Part shown: in pieces, positions 47,744 to 59,203 of the stretch | Layout of the letters: every line of letters starts with the position of its first letter | Position numbering within the stretch: the stretch's first letter is position 1 | Assembly (NCBI GenBank): GCA_010909725.1 | Contig: JAACMV010000011.1 | Coordinates: forward strand, 434,001-498,000 | DNA length: 64,000 nt | Direction: 5' to 3' | DNA from: Picochlorum sp. 'celeri' | Lineage: Eukaryota; Chlorophyta; Trebouxiophyceae | Position numbers and translations under genes: made by a program | The notes under the pieces: model-generated | What the model was told of the DNA's origin: nothing | Databases searched by the model: none | Seen by the model: only the letters and a program-made list of their open reading frames with translations

Positions 47744-49220
47744 ATGAATGCTCTGTTCTGCCTTGAACCAATCGATCTCGTCATGGAAGACAAGCACTAT
47801 TCAGTTCCAAGAGGTATGGGAGAGGGGTGGCGTTTTGTTGATCAGAACGCAGCAATAAGACAGTTGAAGAAATACGAGGTACGATTGATAGAGGTTGCTT
47901 GTATCTCGGGTGTGGATGTGAATACATGTTGCCGCGGGACACACTATGCGGCTGTCCGCGCTTGACATTGGCCAATATTGGGTTTGTTTTGTCGACTCTT
48001 CGATGCGGTTCTGTCATCTAGGAGATGTGTTGGATGATATTTGTTGGATAGAATTCGACATGCTGACCAAACGAGTGCGTTGACACGTGCAGGCTGTGTC
48101 TGCTGTGCCTAGTATCTATGTGACAGGTATCCCGCTCTCTGGCCATCCCATGAGTGACGAGGAGGGGTTGCGGAATGAATTCGAAGGGTTCGGTACCATT
48201 TCTGATATATACTTTGTCTCACCACAGTCCCGAGATGGGACCACCCCAAAGAGCAGCAGAGGGGCTTCGCCATCTTGGAGCAACCATGATGATGATGATG
48301 ATGGTGATTCCAATGATGGTGATTCCAATACGTCGTTCCGGACTGCCATTGTCAAATATGAGAACTGGACAGCAGCTGAGAAAGCGTATCTACAATACAA
48401 TAATACGACTAATAATGCTTCGTCAGGGGGAGAATGCGAGGAGGACGCGCCTATTTGTGTTCGGTATGCTCGCCCCAGAAGCTCTGGTGATGAGGCAATC
48501 AGTCCTCGCAGGCTGTTCATAGGACAAATTCCACGTGATTGCACACAAACAGACCTTCAGAATCAGTTTTTAAGATTTGGAAATATCATTGAGCTGTCCA
48601 TGTTTGATAAAAACAGCAAAGGAATGCCCCTGTGTGCATTTATAGAGTATGATTCTTGGGCTGCAAGCGACAAGGCGATTGCTGAATGTCATGGCAAGGT
48701 CGTGTTCTCATCTTCCTCAGCTGACAAGCATCAACATAAAGCAATCGTTGTCAAGTATGCTAAGGCGAAAATGTCTCCGAATACCTCTCAGATGCAGATG
48801 CAGACGCAGGGAGAGATGCACGCAAACCCTGGAGGAGTTTACTGGCCAATTCCGCTGTATCCAGCTTACGTTGGTCCATACGAGCAACCCATGTACCCGG
48901 TATTTTACCAGCCACTCCCAGAAGCAACCATGTATCAAGAACACGTGGACAGGAGAAAGCTCTTTGTAGGTCAATTACCTCTGTATGCAACAGAAGATGC
49001 CTTGATGAGTATCTTCTCCAGCTTTGGTGTTGTGGAGCGCGTCAGCATTCTGCCTCAACGAGGCTGTGGGTTTGTCACATTCCAGTATAGAGATCAGGCT
49101 ACAATAGCCGCGCAGAACATGAATGGTCGCCCATATAGCGAAGGATCACGACCGATGGTTGTCAAATTCGCCTCAAGGAGAACTCGGGCAACAAGCCCAT
49201 CTGGATCTGCAGATTCATGA
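47744..49220 (+). CDS. Triple RRM RNA-binding protein (CELF/Bruno-like)
   Basis: Two exons, 47744-47878 and 48093-49220; intron 214 nt (GTACGA to GTGCAG), phase 0; 420 residues. Three RRMs: the first starts SIYVTGIPLSG and is interrupted by an Asp/Ser-rich insertion (poly-Asp near 114-119), the second has RRLFIGQIP (RNP2) and CAFIEY (RNP1), the third has RKLFVGQLP and GCGFVTFQ. The two-plus-one spacing, with a Met/Gln/Pro/Tyr-rich linker before RRM3, is that of CELF/Bruno proteins, which control splicing and translation. The N-terminal 45 residues from exon 1 are not conserved that I can tell. RRM1 is atypical in RNP1. Confidence 0.85.
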
Positions 49221-49693
49221 AGGTGGCCGTATTCTTTATCTTCAACTCGAGACATGATGGTGATGAATGGACTGGAACATGAGTATTGTTGAGGATGCCA
49301 TCAGCACATAATACCTGTTTATTTGTTTGAGAAGTCTGTCGTTATATATTTTTTAAATGAGAATTCTTATTATGCCACGCTGACATTATTATTACATGTT
49401 GATGTATTTACCTTTCTTATTATATGTGTTTAAGGATTTAGTAGCTCTAGATGAACTCCCTCCACGCATCTGATGCAGCATCCCAATCAAGAGTGAGTGA
49501 TTGTCCAGTCAGATACATCCTGATTGACAGATTCAATCTGGCAGATTGGCATTGCCTTCCAAAGAGGTCTTGAGTGGCCTGAATCGCCCCACCTTCTAAT
49601 ATCTCAATTTTTCTATTTGATTAGAAGATTTTCCCAGCGTTATTTCAGAAATCGCAGCGATAGTCCCAGTCTTTTCTCTTTCCTGTCGCTGAC
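49221..49693. promoter_or_regulatory. Upstream region of the starch synthase gene
   Basis: 473 bp on the same strand between the RRM-protein stop and the GBSS start. AT-rich first half, then pyrimidine-rich (TTTCTATTTGA and TCTTTTCTCTTTCC) near 49607-49682, as expected for a 5' leader. No gene recognised. Confidence 0.45.
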
Positions 49694-52053
49694 ATGCTTG
49701 CTGCCCAGAATACAACAAAAACCTTTGCCTTTGGCACACAGAATGCCATCGGACGCACTTCCAATTACTTTGGTACCTCCAAAGTGTTGAAGAATGCCTC
49801 TAGAGTGACCAGATCAGCATCTCAGAGGAAGAGTACAGTTTCTGTCTCTGCTGCCGTGGAAGCTCCTGCGCCAACAGTTGCCCCACCTGGTGTGACTGAA
49901 CAGGCTGAGAAGCTCTTGGATATTGTTTTTGTGGCCACCGAGGTGTCTCCATGGTCCAAGACAGGTGCGTTCATTGCCAAGAGAGTACAGCGAGCTCCCG
50001 TATGCCAGAATGGCTCGGTTGGGTCAACCAATCTGGCACATCGGGCGATGGTCGATTTCTGAGCTCGATTTCCCGTCTATTGGTTTTTAATAAATATAAT
50101 ATTAATATTCTTGGGTGGATTTTTGATGCAGGTGGTCTTGGTGATGTTACTGGCAGTCTTCCAGTTGAGTTGGCCAAAAGAGGTCACAACGTCTTCTCCA
50201 TTGCTCCACGATATGATCAATACTTTGATGCCTGGGATACTTCCGTGGTTGTGAATGTGGATGGTGAGGATGTGAGGTTCTTCCATAGCATCAAGGATGG
50301 TGTTCACCGCGTGTGGGTTGATCACCCATGGTTTTTGGCCAAGATCAACGGGGTGACTGGAAGCAAACTCTACGGGAAAGAGTCTGGTGCCGATTACGTC
50401 GATAACCAGAAGAGATTCGCCTTGTTCTGCAAAGCTGCGCTTGAATCTTTCACGGCCTTGCCATTCATGCCCGGAGAGGATTCCGTCATTGTTGCCAATG
50501 ACTGGCACACAGCCCTTATCCCAGTCTACATCAAGGATGTGATGCAGCCAGCTGGTCGCTTCATGGATGCCAAGGTTGCATACACAATCCACAACATTGC
50601 TTTCCAGGGACGTTTCTGGCCAGAGACGTTTGGTGATTTGGGTCTTCCAGAGTCATCCAGAGAAAGATTTTCATTTGAGGATGGATACCCAGTGGTGATT
50701 GATGAATCCAACCCAGCCAGTGAGATGTACGAAGGTGCTGTCGGGCAGAGATTTGCCAAGACAAACTGGTTGCGTGCTGGTGTCACTGCGTGCGACAAGT
50801 TGTTGACAGTGTCACCAACCTATGCCAAGGAGATGGCATCTGGTCCACAGCTTGGTGTGGAGTTGAATGAGGTGATTGCTGCCAAGGGTATTGAGGGTGT
50901 TGTGAACGGCATGGACGTTGCTGACTGGAACCCAGCGCTTGATAAATTCTTGTCTTTCAAGTATAATGAGGAGACAATGGATGCTGGAAAGGCATATGCC
51001 AAGGCATCTTTGCAGAGAGAGGCTGGTCTCCCAGTGTCCCCATCTACACCATTGTTTGGGTTTATTGGACGACTTGAGGAACAGAAGGGTGTCGATATTC
51101 TTCTTGCTGCTATTGATAAACTCGGAGATGCTGGAGCTCAGGTTGTGATTTTGGGAACAGGAAAGAAGGACCTGGAGGAAGATGTGAGGAGTCTCAAGAC
51201 CCGCTTCCCAGGTGTTGCGGCAGGTGTTGTGGAGTTCAACTCCCAGGTTGCCCATTTGATTAACGCAGGTGCTGATTTCATGGTCGTCCCATCTCGTTTC
51301 GAGCCATGTGGTTTGATTCAGTTGCACGCCATGTGCTATGGAACTGTGCCATTGGTTGCATCGACTGGAGGATTGGTTGACACTGTCAGTGAGGGTGTGA
51401 CTGGGTTCCAGATGGGCGCTATGGATCCAGATGATCTTCTCGACGAAGATGCTGAAGCTGTTGCTTCTTCTATGAAGAGGGCTATTGAGGTTTATGGAAC
51501 TCCAGCATTTGAGCAGATGAGAAAGGCTTGCATTAGCCAGGATCTTTCCTGGGCCGGTCCAGCAAAGAAGTGGGAAGCAATTTTGACCAATCTCAAGTAT
51601 GGAGTAGAGTCTGCTCCTGAGACCGAGGCAGTGAAGGCTAGCATTCCAACTCCAGTGCAGAAGATTGAGAGCCCAGAGTCTTTCGCACCTACCCCATCAC
51701 CCAAGCCTGCTGATGTTGCTGCTGCCAAGGCTGCTGCCAAGAGCACAAGCACAAGCACCCCACCAGTTTCCCCAGCAGCCAAGACTGTAGCATCTATCAA
51801 GCCACGTGCCCCAGTCATGCCAACTGAGGAAAAGACTGCCGCCAAGAAGGCAGCTGTGATGAGTGTGGATAAGAGCCCAGCCCCAGCCCCACCAAAGGCC
51901 AAGGCTGCTCCTGCCAAGAAGGCAACCAGCAACGGTGCCGCAAAGCCTGCAGCAACTAATGGTGCTGCAAAGCCAACAGAAGCAAGCACGGCAGCTCCAA
52001 CCAAGACTCCCTCTTCTCCAGTCAAACCAGTGAACACACCAAAGAAGGCATAA
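49694..52053 (+). CDS. GBSS1: Granule-bound starch synthase (plastid)
   Basis: Two exons, 49694-49964 and 50132-52053; intron 167 nt (GTGCGT to TGCAG); 730 residues. A Ser/Thr/Ala/Arg-rich transit peptide of about 55 residues is followed by IVFVATEVSPWSKTGGLGDV, where the splice rebuilds the ADP-glucose-binding KTGGL motif. GT5 features include NDWHTALIPVY, the second GT-B domain and its SRFEPCGLIQLHAM and STGGLVDTV motifs. IAPRYDQYFDAWDTSV is typical of GBSS rather than soluble synthases. GBSS makes amylose on starch granules. The C-terminal 170 residues or so form an Ala/Pro/Lys/Thr-rich low-complexity tail, longer than plant GBSS; Chlamydomonas GBSSI is known to have a C-terminal extension too. 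Confidence 0.95.
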
Positions 52054-52173
52054 GATGTATATATTGATGAAACAAGAAAAAATGCGGTGACGGTTTTCGA
52101 TTTTTTTTGCTGAGGCAACATTTTTGATGGATCCGATTTTATCCTTTTATGTTACAAAATGATTGCATAGTTT

Positions 52174-55100
52174 TTATACATGACGACGCAAAACTTTCTG
52201 TATCCATGTGCCCAAGATTCCAGTGTCCTTGTGAGGACTAGAGTATGAGGAGGAGTGATTTGAGACAGGCTGGCTTTCCGAGGTGCCTTTGGAGACTTGT
52301 CTGCTTTCCTCTTTCACACTGCCATACTCTGGTGGATGGGCCATTTTGATTCTTTTACTTTCGTGCTTATCTTCCACTGACTTTGACTGGTGTGCAGCAG
52401 CAACGACACGAAAGGTCCAAGGAGCTTCGTGAGAGAGCTTGGCTGTGAGTCTCTCATGCAGATTTGGGTGTCTCCTGATCATCTGCTTGACCATATATGC
52501 GAAAGGGGCTGATTGTTCGTCCCTCTCAGATACACGTAGGATATTGGATATGATTGAAAACGTCCTACATGTGTCTTGTTGCTCGAATGACAATTGAAGG
52601 ATGTCTCTCCAGTTGTCACAAGGAACTTGATATGTTTGCTGGCACATAGATTGTACAAGCTGTGGAATACACACCATGGGTATTCCAGGAGAGGCTACGT
52701 GATGCATGATGAATTGAGCACTGCACTCATCGCCCAACAAACTCTGCAAATATTGCATATTTGCCTCGTTGAGGGTACTTGTTGTCTCTCCCATCAATAT
52801 GCTCTGACGAAACTTGAGCAATGCCAGTGCTGCATTTTCAGAATGGTCAAACGGCTTCAATGCCTCCATAGTTTGATCGAGCAAGGACATGGCTTCTTCT
52901 TTTTGTTGAGAAGAAAAGAATGCCATGTCCAAATACTCATTTGCTAGCATAGTCATTGCTCGGTATTGTGCATGACGTAATATTTCCGTGACCTTTTCCA
53001 AGTTTCGAACAACATATGGGGCCTTTTCTAGAATGTAAAGACATGCTGCCAGGCATTGGGAGGCACCATCCATAACTTGTACCCTTTTCTTGGATGATGA
53101 ATCATCCATGCCACATTGTGCTGTTTGAAGCACCTGAGCCAGCCGCATTATCTTGGCAAACATTAAACATACTTGCTTGGAAGAGACGTCAGACGTAGCA
53201 TGCAAGGCGGCGTCCACAATATTGTTGAGATCTGTGACAAACGTTTCAGGCAGATCCTTTTCCTTTTCCAAGAACCTCACCAGAATATCGAGACTATCAA
53301 GCAGCCCATGATCGTTACCCTCAATGATTGAATCATAAGGCATTTCTTGAGACTGACAAAGCAGCGTTGATGGATGCTGCACAGGACTATTATAAAATGC
53401 TGCCATCTCGTCCATGGCTTGAAGATCCTCCATACCCCATTGAATACCATTGTGTGCTGAAACACGTGCCATGATGACATCTTTGATTTGACAGGATGTG
53501 ATATCTCCATCGTGATGCTCAAACATCAAGACAAGCGTCATCAGAACGACCAGTGGCTGCCTCATGGATGCCTTCTCAAGCTGATCCAAACATTGCTCTG
53601 CCATGGACTTGTTCTTTGAGAACACATACAACCCCATCAACACAGTCAATGACCACTGTCTCTTGGTAATGGGACCATATCTAAGGCATGCTTGTTGAAA
53701 TAGAATGCAAACATCAATCTTGCCCTTCAAAAACAGCTCATATGCAACCTTCTGGAATGCCTTCCGACACACATCCATATTATCCCTCTTATTTACGACC
53801 ATATTCACTATCCTATCATCTGATATAATATCTAAGAATAGTGGCACAGCAAAATCACACGGCTCTGAGGCAGATTGCAGCATATTGATGAGGACCATGA
53901 ATGCATCTAGACCCACATTGGGCGTCACTCTGAGCAAATTAGAGAATGACTCAGGGATGCATTGATCTCTCACCAAAGGAAATGCGACCATGATTTCCCC
54001 CATCAAGCAACCCAATGACTGAGTGATTTCTCCAAGGATATCCGAGCCCTCTTTCAGCAGTCCTATTGCCTCAGCTACATCTTTCCCAAGGTATGCAAAG
54101 CATTTCAATGGCTCATTTAGCCTCACACAGATCCTGGCTTTCATGAATAAGACCTCAAAACCGATCAAGATTCGAACCGGATCCTCACCATCCTGTAGAG
54201 GTGGAATGCGAGACAGCTCAGCAGATGCATTCTTCATCTCACCCAAGCGCAGCAATGCCTTGGCCATGAGGAGCCTCACCTGATACATGAGTGTCATCAA
54301 CTCATAGGTGTGCTCCAACACCTCAACGTGATCTATCACATTTTCTACCAGCTTGATTGACTGATCACAGTGGCGAATAGATGACCTGGTGAAGTCACCA
54401 GACTCCTCCAAACTGCATGCTTTCTCGTAATGGTGCAGCGCCACCACAGAGCATGCTCTCACCTTTTCATCCGGCATCAAATGATCATAACATTCAGAAA
54501 GAATACGTTTCGCTGTTGAAATACAATTATTTTCGACTAACTGCACAGAATAGTCGAGAAGCACCCGAGTTATCATTTAAATCATAATGAATTACCATTG
54601 CTTGACAACTCACCTCATTCTTTGACTCCTTAGAAACAATCAAATGCCCTCGAATCATAAATTCAAACCAGAATGGGGGGAAATCTCCTTCATCAATTGG
54701 TTTCATATCATTCATACGGGCGAGTACCTCGACTATTTCATCCAAGAGTATTCTTTGATGATCCCTGATGCGGCCATCAAGGCTCTCGAATGGAAAGCAG
54801 TCATACACCTGAAGCAAGTACACCAGACATCCAAATGTGATATGAGGACACAGTCCAGACTTTCCTTCGCGACAGAAAACACCATAGACAGACCACATAG
54901 AATCCAAGCATGCCACACGTGCATCCACTGTGCCCCCATGCAAACCCTCCATGCACTCTGTGTAGCCATGCAAACACGACTCTGAGAGAACTTGTAGAAT
55001 ATCCACGTAGAAAGACCGACAATGATGGCTTTCATAGGAAGTATGCACATCTCCAGGAGCAGAAGACCTCGCCGCTCGGCACTCGCACGGTTTTGATGCA

Positions 55101-55306
55101 TCCCCACCCTCCCTCAGAGCTTTCACCAAACGCTCACAGAGCACCTTGATGGTGTCAGTACACTCCTTCCTCTCCGCATCATTCCCACTTTTAGAAATAG
55201 AAACAAATTGTTTCTCCAGTTCGAGACAGAGCCTCTTGGCATCCCGTCGACCCGTGGCACCCTCCTCTTCCCCGCAGACTACCCCACCAGGCGTATCTCG
55301 AAACAT
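52174..55306 (-). CDS. Large helical-repeat protein, possibly SPO22/ZIP4-like
   Basis: Two exons, 54614-55306 and 52174-54540; intron 73 nt (GTGAGT to GTGCAG); 1019 residues. Almost all alpha-helical by composition, with TPR-like stretches (for example ALHHYEKACSLEESGDF and the following 150 residues, and RLLMAKALLRLGEMKNASAEL). The C-terminal 60 residues are hydrophilic. The overall layout recalls the meiotic TPR protein SPO22/ZIP4, but no single motif is decisive, so the name is only a suggestion. If correct, it would imply meiotic crossing-over machinery. Exon 1 encodes a Cys-containing helical domain not recognised. Confidence 0.45.
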
Positions 55307-55712
55307 CCGAATTCTTAACGGACACTTGTATTAACGAACTCACTATATATAATAATAAAAAAATAATAAAACTGTGTATACATAGATTTTGCATATGCGT
55401 GAAAAGCGAAATCGGACCTTTGTGCATGGACATCAAATTAGGAAGTGCATGAGGCATAGACATCTGCAGTACTGCTGGGTGGTATGCAGTAGAATATCCT
55501 TTTCATTTTCCAAATACTAAATTCGTATGGGGCAAAGGAAAAAAAACCGACAGAATCCCTTCAAAAGGAACCATTTGAAGTTGCTCCCTATCTTTTTGTA
55601 AAGCTAGGCTCCATTCCATTCTTGGGCAGAACAACAACAACCACAGGTCATACAGCACTCGTATGGATCTCTACAGTAGATAGCTTATATCATGTGCATC
55701 CAGTCGCCATGG
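55307..55712. other. Intergenic region
   Basis: 406 bp: promoter side of the helical-repeat gene and 3' side of the small unknown gene. An A-rich run is near 55347-55372. No gene or RNA recognised. Confidence 0.45.
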
Positions 55713-56482
55713 TCAGCCATAGTCATCCACATGGAGCATTCTTGCTGCCACAACCACTCCATCCATCTCGGATTTGGTCAGCGACAGCAATGATGTTGAG
55801 ACTTTGCTGACAAGAGAATCCTGTATTCGACACCAAAAACAATAAAATAAAAATAAAGCATCAAAATACATTTTGAGTGACAACCGTTCAATCCTATCCA
55901 TAAACATACCAAGATGGGTGCATTCTCCAAAAGACAGTCAATCATTGACACATCCTCCACTCGCAATCCGTCCATCTCATCAGCTTGCAGCGATCCAATC
56001 AACTGTTGAATCTCTCCAACAAGCTTGTGTATATACTTCATGGACGTCTCTAAAACCCGCAGCGCTTGAGCACTGGTTTCCATGGATGCATCGCTGAGGC
56101 AGTCTCGAGGAGGCCCTTTGACTCGTGCACACGCATCATCACCATGACGCTTTTCCAACTCTGACCCATAGATCTCCTCAATTTCCTTTACAAGAGCCTC
56201 ATCATCGCGTATAGAGTCCAGCAACGACTGGTATTGCGATGGTGTAGGAAATGGTTCTTGGACAAGACCAAGCCACTCTGCAAGGGTGCCGAGCGCATCG
56301 ATCACATCATCCTCAGCCTGCCAGCATTTCTGCAACAATATGTATTTCATTTCAAAGGATGGTTCGATGCGTATCATGGGTATCCTGGGAATGATGAGTA
56401 CTCATCCGTTTAAAAAAGGGGAATGCAAGGAATGTGAGCGTACCAGCGTGACGGTTTTCAGTGATTCAGCCTTCTCCTGCAT
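55713..56482 (-). CDS. Hypothetical coiled-coil protein, three exons
   Basis: Exons 56444-56482 (MQEKAESLKTVTL), 55910-56329 and 55713-55820; introns 114 nt (GTACGC to TTGCAG) and 89 nt (GTATGT to TACAG), both phase 0; 188 residues. The protein is acidic and helical throughout with heptad-like Leu/Ile spacing (for example ALRVLETSMKYIHKLVGEIQQLI). No family is recognised; the size and shape resemble small subunits of kinetochore or tethering complexes, which is speculation. Exon 1 is short and could be preceded by more exons. Confidence 0.5.
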
Positions 56483-56739
56483 ATACCTGGGTTTCAATTC
56501 ACTGGTAATGGCTTAATGGACACTTGTGAGGGAATCTTGAGCACGTTTGTGGTACTAGAAACCTGAACTCAGGGTGATGTTCTCCTTAAAAAGGACATTA
56601 AATATTCTGATACCCATCTGACTTTGTCCTTGTCTGTGTGCATGGTTTACTCCAACGCGCTACATTTATTTAAATTTCTGTATAATTTAATACGAATATT
56701 CTCTGACACTAAAGAGAAGAGTGTGGAGGAAACTTCGTC

Positions 56740-58406
56740 ATGGTTTTGTTGTCAAGCAGCATTCGCAGCGGCTGCAGCACGGGTATCACGCGAAATGAGA
56801 GGCTGCATGCTATCCACAATGCAAGAAAAGCAACTACAAGCCGTCAGCAAAAGCGTTCGTACGCTCTGTTGAAAGCAGTTGCGGAGCCGTCGGACTCGGT
56901 GCCATTTGCCAGTTCAGCCGAGCATTTATCCGAGTGGAGCGTGGATTCATGGAAAAACTTCACCGCATTGCAGCAACCAAATTATCCGGACAAGGTATGT
57001 GTGGGGATACCGCTCATTGTGTCAATGTTGGGGTAATTTACCTGCAAAGACTGTTGGCGCTTCTTGTGAGTGGTGTTGGAGGATTTTCAAATATCGTCGA
57101 TTCAAGCAACATGTATGGTGTGCAGGATGCATTAGACAAGGGTATTGCTGAAATTGCTTCTATGCCACCGTTGGTTTTCGCTGGAGAGTGCAGAACTCTT
57201 CAGGATAGACTTGCGGCTGCTGCCAGAGGGGATGCTTTCATTGTTCAGGGTGGAGATTGCGCCGAGTCGTTCGATCAGTTCAATGCCAACAGAATAAGAG
57301 ACTTGTACCGTTTGATTCTTCAGATGAGTCTGGTGGTGATGTATGGTGGGGGTGTGCCTGTTGTAAAGATTGGTCGCCTTGCCGGGCAGTTTGCCAAGCC
57401 TCGATCTGCAGATTTGGAGAAGAAGGGTGATGTCGAACTCCCATCATATAGAGGCGATATCATCAATGGACCTGAGTTCACTCCTGAAGCTCGAGTCCCA
57501 GATCCACAAAGGCTGGTCAAGGCGTATCACCAGTCAGCAGCTACATTGAACTTGGTGCGTGGGTTCTCTACAGGAGGATATGCTGCTCTTGATAGAGTGG
57601 CGGATTGGAACCTGGACTTTATGAGTAATAGCGATGAAGGAGAAGCGTACTTGGATCTTGCAAAACGTGTGAAGGAGGCATTGGTGTTTGTCAAAGCTTG
57701 CGGTGCTCAGGAGTTGTCAACATTGTTCAATGAAACCGAATTCTTTGTGAGTCACGAGTGCCTTCTTTTGGACTACGAAGGCGCGTTGACTCGAGTGGAT
57801 TCTACGACTGGACTGTACTATGGATGCTCTGGTCACTTTTTGTGGTGTGGAGAGAGGACACGCCAGTTAGATAATGCTCATGTGGAGTACCTCAAGGGTA
57901 TTGGAAATCCAATTGGCGTCAAGGTATCAGACAAGATGGATCCAAGTGAATTGGTCGCGTTGATTGCAGCATTGAACCCAGAAAATACACCAGGAAGGCT
58001 TGCTGTTATTGTGCGAATGGGTGCTGCCAAATTGAGGGAGAATTTCCCAAGGCTTATTCAAGCTGTCCAGGAGGCTGGACAGATTGTCACCTGGGTGTGT
58101 GACCCAATGCACGGAAACACTGAAAGTTGCAACGGATATAAGACACGCCGCTATGATAATGTGAGGGCGGAAGTAGAAGCATTCTTCGATGTGCATCAGG
58201 AGATGGGATCCATCCCAGGAGGAGTGCATCTTGAGATGACTGGTGATGATGTCACAGAGTGCATTGGCGGCGGGTCATCCGTGTCCGAGACAGACTTAGA
58301 TTCAAGGTACCACACACACTGCGATCCACGCTTAAATGCTGAGCAGGCCCTGGAGATGGCATTCTATGTGGCCTCCCGCCTGAGGGAAAGAAGAAAACAC
58401 GACTAA
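56740..58406 (+). CDS. Class II DAHP synthase, plastid precursor
   Basis: Two exons, 56740-56994 and 57126-58406; intron 131 nt (GTATGT to GTGCAG), phase 0; 511 residues. The N-terminal 55 residues are basic and Ser/Thr-rich (plastid leader). The plant-type (class II) 3-deoxy-D-arabino-heptulosonate 7-phosphate synthase is recognised over its whole length: [58 protein letters not shown] [53 protein letters not shown] and [18 protein letters not shown]. It condenses phosphoenolpyruvate and erythrose 4-phosphate, the first step of the shikimate pathway. An ATG at 56934 in another frame opens into the retained intron and is not the start. Confidence 0.95.
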
Positions 58407-58469
58407 AAAGAACAGGCTTCCTCAGTCCTTTTGATTCATTCATTACAAATGAGATACAACATGTAACGT

Positions 58470-59088
58470 TTACTTTGTCCATAAGCTTTTTACTGGAACT
58501 CTAAAATCTACACCGCTGCCTGGTGCCCAATACTCGCACGCTCGAATCAATTCCTTGAGTGCCCCTGCACTCAACTGCATTTTATTTCTCTTGTGATCCA
58601 TCATCATTGCTGCCACATCATCACCGTGGACCTTTTGTAACTCTGCAACCACCCTTCTCTGTCTATCTGTAGGCCTTTTTGGAGCAGCTGGACCATGGAT
58701 AAGACTCTGCTTACCCAACGTCACGCGCAAATCATCGTCCAAGTCCTCGTCACTCTTGACCTCCGTCTCAAGGTTGATACCCCCACGGGTTTTCCTCCCA
58801 TGACCCTCATTAGGATCCATCACGAAACCCGATTCTTCATAATTGTCTTTCAAATGTTTACTTTCATCCCATTCGAGCCTGTACAGGAGACAAAAAGGAA
58901 GAATGTGAGTGGCATTGCATGCGAGCATGTCAGAGGCAATTTTCGTACTCTGCTCCCAACTTATCCTCAAGTGCTTCTGACCCCTTCTTCAGTTCATGGG
59001 GTATCTTACTTTTAGTGAACCGTGTTTTGCTCTTCCGCTTAATGATTTTAGGCCGAGAGCGTTTGATTCGTCTCAAGGACCTCCCCAT
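58470..59088 (-). CDS. NOP16: NOP16-like ribosome biogenesis protein
   Basis: Two exons, 58949-59088 and 58470-58878; intron 70 nt (GTACGA to TACAG); 182 residues. The start MGRSLRRIKRSRPK is very basic as in NOP16. The splice joins DKLGAE to LEWDESKHLKDNYEESGFVMDPN, matching the family's WDKSKTLKQNYEELGL-type block. The C-terminal RRVVAELQKVHGDDVAAMMMDHKRNKMQLSAGALKELI follows the conserved KHGDDY-type helix. NOP16 is a nucleolar factor of 60S subunit assembly. Tail to tail with DAHP synthase, 63 bp apart. Confidence 0.85.
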
Positions 59089-59203
59089 GTCTGGTACTAG
59101 TAGTAACGCTTCTACTCGCCACCTCGTAAATCGTTTCTTCTAGTTCTTACAGCAACACAAATTCCATCATAAATAGTAATTAGATCTGAGGCCATTGCTT
59201 TCA

